Origin: Oceanococcus atlanticus
GTDB lineage: Bacteria > Pseudomonadota > Gammaproteobacteria > Nevskiales > Oceanococcaceae
Length of the DNA: 64,000 bases
Direction: 5' to 3'
Assembly: GCF_002088235.1 (NCBI RefSeq)
Contig: NZ_AQQV01000003.1
Span: forward strand, 124,001-188,000
Shown: in pieces, positions 62,039-64,000 of the stretch
Numbering within the stretch: position 1 is the stretch's first letter
How the letters are laid out: each line of letters opens with the position of its first letter
Notes under the pieces: generated by a model
Seen by the model: only the letters and a program-made list of their open reading frames with translations
What the model was told of the DNA's origin: nothing
Databases searched by the model: none
Program-made: the position numbers and the translations under genes

Positions 62039-62812
62039 ATGGCAGCGCGCATGCTGAGCGTTTTGCAATCGTGCCCGTCGCATGAGCGGCACGGCTGGCT
62101 GGCGCGTTGCATGCACAGCGTTGAGCAATGGGCTGCGGCGCAGGGTTTTAGCTATCGCTGGATAGACGATGAGCTTTTTGACCTGTTGCCAGCAGATCTG
62201 CAGCCGGGGCAGCGCATAAGCCCAGTGATCGCCAGTGACATCGCACGCCTGATCTGGATGCAGCAACGCTTGCACCACGGCGACAAAGCCGTGTTGTGGC
62301 TGGATGCTGATGTTCTGGTGATCCAGCCGGAGCAGCTTATGTTGCCGAGTGCACATGCTGCGGTTGGCCGTGAAGTCTGGGTTCAGGCTGAGCCTGCTGG
62401 TGGCTGGCGTGTGTATCGAAAAGTGCACAACGCGGCCTTGCTTGCGCGGGATCAAGGCGCTGGTCGTAACAGTTTTATCGATTTTTATCTCGACACCGCT
62501 CAGCGCCTGGTGCGGGCAAACGGCCACGGCATGCCGGCCCAGTTTGTTGGTCCCAAACTGCTTACGGCCTTGCACAATGTTGTGCAGCTTCCTGTGATGG
62601 AAGATGTTGGCATGCTCAGCCCGGCGGTGGTTGCAGACCTTCTGCATGGCGGCGGGGGTGCACTCAAACGTATGCTCGGCAAATCCACCCGTTCAATGCA
62701 TGCAGCCAACTTATGCCGCTCGAGCACGCATGCGGGCGACTTGGATGACGAGCAGATGCTTAGGCTGGTTGATCAGCTGCTAGCCCATCCTGAAAGCGTG
62801 GCACTGGCATGA
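62039..62812 (+). CDS. Glycosyltransferase-like protein with DxD motif
   Basis: 257 residues. SPVIASDIARLIWMQQRLHH followed by AVLWLDADVLVIQ resembles the sugar-nucleotide-binding core of GT32-type and related glycosyltransferases (DxD coordinating a metal). No membrane span. The acceptor is unknown and no sugar-biosynthesis genes are close by. The start is uncertain: the ATG lacks a ribosome site, and another ATG lies four codons in. Overlaps the LysE gene by ATGA. Confidence 0.6.
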   Translation: MAARMLSVLQSCPSHERHGWLARCMHSVEQWAAAQGFSYRWIDDELFDLLPADLQPGQRISPVIASDIARLIWMQQRLHHGDKAVLWLDADVLVIQPEQLMLPSAHAAVGREVWVQAEPAGGWRVYRKVHNAALLARDQGAGRNSFIDFYLDTAQRLVRANGHGMPAQFVGPKLLTALHNVVQLPVMEDVGMLSPAVVADLLHGGGGALKRMLGKSTRSMHAANLCRSSTHAGDLDDEQMLRLVDQLLAHPESVALA

Positions 62813-63426
62813 GCCTGAATGAATGGCTGTTCGTTTTGCTGGCCTGCACGGCGGGCGCGGTGTCGCCAGGCCCGAGCCTGCTTTTGGTATTGCGGCATGC
62901 CTTGGTCTCGTCGCGCGCCGGTTTGGTCTGCAGTTGGGCGCATGCGTGCGGCGTGGCCTTGTATGCCAGCGCGGCCATAACCGGTCTTGCACTGTTGATT
63001 GCCGCATCGCCACTTCTGATGCAGCTCATTTGGTTGTTCGCCAGCGTGTGGTTGAGTTTCCTTGCGCTTCAAATCTGGCGTGCCCCGGATCAGGTACTCA
63101 TGCCCCAGGCGGCCATAGGAACAGCCGCGCGTGACGGCCTGCTTATGGCGCTCGCCAATCCCAAAGTGATGCTGTTCTTTGTGGCGTTGTTTTCTGCTGC
63201 AGTGCCAGCACAGGTTAGTGAGGCGGGCCGCGTGCTAGCCGTAGGCACCGCCTTTGTGGTTGATGGGCTGTGGTACAGCGCGATCAGTCTTGGGCTACGG
63301 CACCAAAGGCTTAAAAACGTGTTGCAAAACAAGCAAAGATTGCTGAACCGATTCAGTGCATGCATATTGTGGCTATTCGCCGCCGCCGCACTGGGGAGAG
63401 TTTGGGTGGAGCGCGTTCATGGCTAA
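62809..63426 (+). CDS. LysE-family amino-acid exporter
   Basis: 205 residues, six spans. AGAVSPGPSLLLVLRHAL near the start and LLMALANPKVMLFFVALF in the middle are typical of LysE/RhtB exporters, which remove excess amino acids or homoserine-lactone-like molecules. Coupled to the glycosyltransferase-like gene by ATGA; a nested inverted repeat follows. Confidence 0.9.
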   Translation: MSLNEWLFVLLACTAGAVSPGPSLLLVLRHALVSSRAGLVCSWAHACGVALYASAAITGLALLIAASPLLMQLIWLFASVWLSFLALQIWRAPDQVLMPQAAIGTAARDGLLMALANPKVMLFFVALFSAAVPAQVSEAGRVLAVGTAFVVDGLWYSAISLGLRHQRLKNVLQNKQRLLNRFSACILWLFAAAALGRVWVERVHG

Positions 63427-63449
63427 AAGCCGAATTACAAATTTAAGAA

Positions 63450-63510
63450 AGCGTGAGTTGTTTCGCACACCAATACGCGTTTTGCGGGATTGGTGTGAGG
63501 TTTTCACGCT
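63450..63510. repeat. Nested inverted repeats downstream of the LysE gene
   Basis: The outer arms AGCGTGA (63450-63456) and TCACGCT (63504-63510) enclose the inner perfect arms CACACCAAT (63466-63474) and ATTGGTGTG (63489-63497), which in turn enclose CGC-N5-GCG. Could be a terminator for LysE (a short TTTT follows the inner stem), or a structured recombination or regulatory site. Confidence 0.5.
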
Positions 63511-63552
63511 AAAAAGGCGTTGGGCGACAGAAATTACATTGGAGGGGATTGT

Positions 63553-64000
63553 ATGAGATTTATTGTGCTCGTTTCGTTTCTATGCCTTATCAGCATTGAG
63601 GCTTATGCTGAAAGTGTCAAAAAGGTATGGGTGTGTGAAACGGAAGGCTATATTGTCGAGAAGCAGGCGTATTTTTTCGATCACAATGCGGAAGATGCAG
63701 TTGGTTTTGCTGCGGTGCCAAGTTGGGTGCCGGAAGATGCACAAGCTTTTCTACGGAAAGCTAGAAACCTTCCAATCAATGCTAGCCATCAGGATATTGT
63801 TGCATCTTTTTCCGACATGCCGCAGTTCAAGTATTCCGGCGGAGTTATGGAGAAATATACTTGGAACGTGAACCAGGCTGATCAGTACAGAGTAATCAAG
63901 TACAAAGGGTGTATTTCACAACTGGTGGTTTTTTTAAGGGATTTTAATGGAAAATCTGTTTATCTCAATCAGGAAAACAGGGTTGCGGACTCTGGGGGGT
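63553..64000 (+). CDS. Exported protein of unknown function (3' end missing)
   Basis: 149 codons run open to the window edge. A signal peptide is cut after AYA (about residue 19); the mature part has two cysteines (WVCETEG and KGCISQL), no recognised motif and no membrane span. GGAGGGG lies upstream of the ATG. The base composition is clearly more AT-rich than the rest of the window, as are the 130 bases before it, which suggests acquired DNA. Confidence 0.75.
   Translation, partial: MRFIVLVSFLCLISIEAYAESVKKVWVCETEGYIVEKQAYFFDHNAEDAVGFAAVPSWVPEDAQAFLRKARNLPINASHQDIVASFSDMPQFKYSGGVMEKYTWNVNQADQYRVIKYKGCISQLVVFLRDFNGKSVYLNQENRVADSGG

Noticed and set aside
63421-63530. Integron attC-like site around the nested repeats
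   Set aside because: GTTGGGC near 63519 fits the GTTRRRY core, but there is no matching RYYYAAC on the left side and no cassette array or integrase in view.
63419-63556. Small plus-strand frame after the LysE gene
   Set aside because: It overlaps the LysE end and the nested inverted repeats, and lacks a ribosome site; probably not translated.

Overview
This is a chromosomal window from a GC-rich Gram-negative bacterium, most likely a gammaproteobacterium. It carries a cyo-type quinol oxidase, a FimV-family protein, TolC/RND efflux, TonB-dependent uptake, lipoproteins, a kbl-tdh threonine pathway and a Tat-exported PhoX. The set of Baeyer-Villiger monooxygenase, alkylsulfatase, acyl-ACP desaturase and flavin oxidoreductase suits an aerobic, lipid- or hydrocarbon-using environmental species. 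I cannot name the genus from sequence alone. Genes are densely packed, and many neighbours overlap by the 4-base ATGA stop/start. There is no tRNA, rRNA, CRISPR array or insertion sequence that I can see.

Layout. 1-3.6 kb: start of cyoA, fumC and an unusual acyl-carrier-protein/sulfotransferase fusion. 3.6-11.4 kb: a metal locus. The copper-protein pair MbnP/MbnH is read leftward; a Fur-box-preceded TonB receptor with DUF3649-like, PepSY and DUF3325-like membrane partners is read rightward. It is followed by what looks like a Fur-controlled small RNA with its own promoter, two stem-loops and terminator (about 11320-11430). 11.4-17.7 kb: a tripartite RND efflux operon. 17.7-27 kb: a divergent Lgt-like enzyme, a diacylglycerol-kinase-like protein, PhoX, an acyl-ACP desaturase, a MATE transporter, a VOC protein with an XRE-cupin regulator, and an alkylation-repair pair (Ada/AlkA-type fusion plus Ogt).

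27-33 kb: a membrane protein with degenerate GGDEF and EAL domains, a STAS protein, a FimV-family protein, an MltB-type transglycosylase and a MerR regulator. 33-45 kb: amino-acid catabolism (kbl, tdh, an M20 peptidase, sdaA, a D-amino-acid-dehydrogenase-like enzyme with a TetR regulator) around a 13-repeat Ig-like lipoprotein. 45-51 kb: small exported protein, M48 protease/DUF898 pair, ketopantoate-reductase-like enzyme, MAPEG protein and alkylsulfatase. 51-54 kb: a TetR regulator with two matching operator palindromes controlling a BVMO-SDR pair. 54-57 kb: the DUF2157/DUF4401/GDYXXLXY membrane operon. 57-64 kb: nitronate-monooxygenase-like protein, GNAT-nitrilase fusion with a strong hairpin over its start codon, an exported protein behind a CRP-like site, an SSAT-like acetyltransferase overlapping a histone-deacetylase-family gene, a glycosyltransferase-like protein, a LysE exporter, and a cut-off AT-rich exported protein.

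The most novel-looking items are the Fur-linked small RNA, the stand-alone ACP-sulfotransferase, the iron/copper uptake locus and the hairpin over the nitrilase start. All functional calls come from reading motifs by eye; no database search was run.
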